From the NCBI GenBank assembly GCA_950097015.1, contig CATNEN010000038.1, positions 29,046,501-29,110,500 of the forward strand: a stretch of DNA of 64,000 nucleotides. The letters are read 5' to 3'. The position numbers and the translations under genes are program-made. The notes under the pieces were generated by a model, which was not told the origin of the DNA, did not search any database, and worked only from the letters and a program-made list of their open reading frames with translations. Below are positions 61,171-64,000 of this stretch, piece by piece. How positions within the stretch are numbered: position 1 is the stretch's first letter; each line of letters starts with the position of its first letter. Source of the DNA: Macrostomum hystrix. Taxonomy: Eukaryota > Platyhelminthes > Macrostomidae.

Positions 61171-63534
61171 GATCTTGCAGAGTTTTGTAGGCAAGCACAC
61201 AGAGGGAGACTTACGGCATAGCGAAATTAATATCTGCCTTTTTACCTATTCTTGTTCCTGTTCTGGTGTGGGCTAAGGTAGGGACGCGATCCGCTTAAGG
61301 AAATTTGATGCCTTGGAAGAATGGCGATGGGTGTGCCTTGAAAGGGTGTGCTTTAGAAAAGCTGGAACGAGAGACAGATAGACAAGGGAAAGAGAATTTT
61401 TATCCCAACCAGACAGCCAATCGAAGCAATCGCACGTAGCTTTGCTCCGTCTTATCCTGACCCACTATTTTTTCATCCACCCATACTCAAAGCCTCCAAA
61501 ACTTCCTATTCGCCGCTCAGAGCTCCTTCCTCTTGAGCTCATACAAATTGGTCTCATTTTTCCTGCCCCACAGTTTCTACATGCATCGATTAAATTAGTC
61601 AATTTCAAGGGCGTTCGGCCCGCCTACTATTCACACTGTCAAGTTCAAGCGTGCAGTAAAATACTTTAGTCTATGATGCAATATTATTCGCAGCTCTGAT
61701 TGAAGCGAACACAAAATTTTGATGTAGATGAGGCAACATTATATAGATGTCTATGGTTTTAGTAAAGTAACGCGCAAGCTTTTGCATTTATAGAAAAGCG
61801 ATCTAGCAGTGAATTGGGTTTGACTAATAATAAAGTCTATGGCCAAGACTTTCATGCTAAACTGACCATAACTTTGGGGCGTAGAAATATTGAGCGTGCA
61901 CCAATATAAATTTTCATCCATCGCACCAATGCTTTATTTCTGCGAGAGCTGACTAAATCATTATTGCACGTTTTAACTGTCTCTGGGTATATGCGACCAA
62001 ATGTGTTTTTCAAACTAGAGAAATTATGCTAAATGGCCATAGAATAAAGCCACTAACGAACTTCGAGTTCTACCTTTTGTGACGTCTGCGCTTTAAGATG
62101 TCTATGGCCACTCTAGTCGCAGACTTTGACTTTCGGACTGTGATGCGTCCCCCCTTTTGCCCCAGACCGAAAGCTATAGTGTATACCCGCTAAGCAGCTG
62201 CAATACATTTCTTCAGATTGTGTTCGTTAGGCTTCGAGCCTGTGTATTCTCTTACGATTCAAATAAACGTGCTCTGACACAACGTGGACAAGAACACAAA
62301 ACCTTTGACCCATGTTTCGCGATTTTGTTAAAGTCTATGTCTATGGCACCAGAGTGCTCCGTGTCAATCACTGTCATCTCCGAGAGGTTTGTTGAAGGTG
62401 AATTCGCGAGGAAACCAATAATTTTAAGTAAAAAGTTAAAAAATTATTTTCTGAAAGTAAAACAAACACAAAAATACTGTCATATGTCATATAGCGCATA
62501 ATCTTTCCTTTTTCATCTGTATATAGGGCAATAGTACGGGAGAATATTGACGTCGGAACCTATTGGAGCGACCTTCTAAGGTTAAGAAAGAAAATTGTCT
62601 TGAATGGGATGAGTTCACGTCTGGCTTGGGGAAAAGCTTTGGAGCACACGCAAGTGGGTAAACTTTGAAGCGCTTTTTTAAAGAAGAAAGAGGAAAAGGC
62701 TAGAAAGCCAGCATTATTAGTATTATCGATGGTCAATACTTCCCATCTCATCGTCACCCCGTTTAGGCTAAGCAAAACTTTGAGGTGCAAAATCGTTACT
62801 CTCAAAAATTGGGCTTGCTCAATGAACAGAAAGTTTTATTTTCATCGTAAGTAATAAAACTGTACTTTCTTTCGCGTGTAGTAGTCAAGGAAAATGAATA
62901 ATTGAGAGAAAATCAATTGGCAAAGGGACAGATTACAATGACTGAGCTGGGCTTAAAAATACACCCTGGCTGTCTGTACGTACTAGGATTTTTTTGCGAA
63001 ACTAAGATACAATATGCTTTGCAACGCACTTACATCTGTCCGTTTGCACCCCGGCCCTTGAGTATCGATTTGTACTCTAAAGTAATGTATTTTTTCGTTT
63101 TTTTCAACTCGAATCTGTTTCCAAAGTTTGTTAAATTAAAAGTCCTAGATCGATCTTCAATCGCTTTATCCTACTAATTTCCCTTTTTATTGATTCAATT
63201 ATATAATCTACGGTGTAGAAAAGTTTTATTTAATAATGTGTCCATTCCGCTGCAAATTCACATTTTTCAAGGACAACAAGGTCAAAAACCTAATAGTCTA
63301 CTCCTAGTAGAGCCTAGTATTGCTTTTGTCGCGCTATGTGGAACAGTGGACATGCAAAATGGAACGGCCCATGGAATTCTGTCGCCAAGCGTTTGAATTC
63401 ACACGAGAAAGTAAGCCATAGACAACTCAATTTGTCATGCTATGTGGAACGATGAGCCAGAATAGAAGGAACGATTTTAGCTTTTCACAGAGACAACACG
63501 CTTTCATTTTCTTCGTTTGATCAGTTAAGCAATA
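61171..63534. other. Intergenic stretch without a supported gene
   Basis: 5' flank of the Doc2-like gene on the minus strand. Open frames at 61442-61669 and 62157-62501 (+) have no recognisable domain or partner exons. From about 63330 two loosely repeated stretches (GCGCTATGTGGAACAGTGG and ATGCTATGTGGAACGATGAG) precede the transposase and may belong to the end of that element. Confidence 0.45.
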
Positions 63535-64000
63535 ATGGCGCCCCAAATTGCTGTACGTGATCGACAGCGCATCGTCGCCGCCTTGCACCGTGGACTGTCG
63601 ATGAAGGATGTGTCAGTCTTGTTAGGAGTATCCAAAACTTCTGTTCACCGTATTCGGTCAACATTCGAACAAGCTGGCAGGTTGGAAGCTTTGCCTCGTG
63701 GAGGACTCAAGGAAGCAAACTGAAAAATGGACGCAGAGATGCGAGATGAGGTGCAGCGAAATCCCTTTCTAACGCTAAAGTCAATGGCTGAGAATCTGAT
63801 TGGACGCTTTCCTGACAAGCCTCAGGTGAGCCGTAAAACAATTGATCGAACAATGGATGGTTTGCTCTTTACGGTCAAACGTGCTACCAAGGGGACGTAA
63901 ATTCGCCTAAACACCAACCGAGTCGAAAGCCTGGACGCCAGAAGCGAATACGCTAACTTCATGCTCCACTTAGCTCCAGGAGTTCACACTGTCTACTTAG
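63535..64000 (+). pseudogene. Tc1/mariner-type transposase, interrupted and cut by the window edge
   Basis: ATG at 63535 opens a helix-turn-helix DNA-binding domain (MAPQIAVRDRQRIVAALHRG, then SMKDVSVLLGVSKTSVHRI) of Tc1/IS630-type transposases. The same frame meets TGA at 63721-63723 and TAA at 63898-63900 but goes on in the same register (SMAENLIGRFPDKPQVSRKT, then FMLHLAPGVHTVYL), stopping at the window end just where the first catalytic Asp is expected. The in-frame stops make it a dead copy. Confidence 0.8.

Overview
This 64 kb window is animal nuclear DNA. It has spliced genes with GT-AG introns, long intergenic and intronic stretches, tRNA-derived SINEs, a LINE fragment, mariner, Tc1-like and hAT elements, a solo LTR and several minisatellites. 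The gene set (a LolA-like/PAN membrane protein, a DEG/ENaC channel, a class A GPCR, an OATP transporter, two TSPO copies, a giant cadherin and a Doc2-type double-C2 protein) fits an invertebrate with a nervous system. The LolA-like/PAN protein, the compact genes and the moderate GC suggest a spiralian, possibly a free-living flatworm. I cannot name the species, and this placement is inference.

Layout. 1-690: 31-bp satellite. About 747-7468 (+): LolA-like/PAN type I membrane protein, 5' end not resolved, 11 visible exons in consistent phase; its last intron holds a SINE split by a solo LTR. 8600-11485 (+): two-exon DEG/ENaC channel. 11996-12997 (-): intronless GPCR. 14243-18271 (-): six-exon OATP. 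18750-21200: transposon-rich block (LINE fragment, a second SINE family, and a SINE split by an internally deleted mariner). 22701-23852 and 25828-28180 (-): two TSPO genes in tandem, with a 31-bp array between them and a 32-bp array inside the intron of the second. 28181-33461: gene-poor DNA, including a hAT-type MITE at 32331-32957. 33462-54720 (+): 28-exon cadherin of about 2,430 residues, with about 20 cadherin repeats, one membrane span and a short tail; one exon carries a frameshift. 55920-61170 (-): eight-exon Doc2-like protein of 428 residues. 63535 to the end (+): decayed Tc1/mariner-type transposase.

Exon borders come from reading GT/AG sites together with codon phase. Every listed junction joins in phase except the frameshift inside cadherin exon 22. 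The genes do not form an operon-like unit; several are membrane, adhesion or synaptic proteins that work independently. The most notable non-genic signals are: 13 copies of one tRNA-derived SINE, two of which abut splice sites; several nested insertions with clean target duplications; three inverted-repeat elements; and arrays of 18-32-bp repeats in introns.
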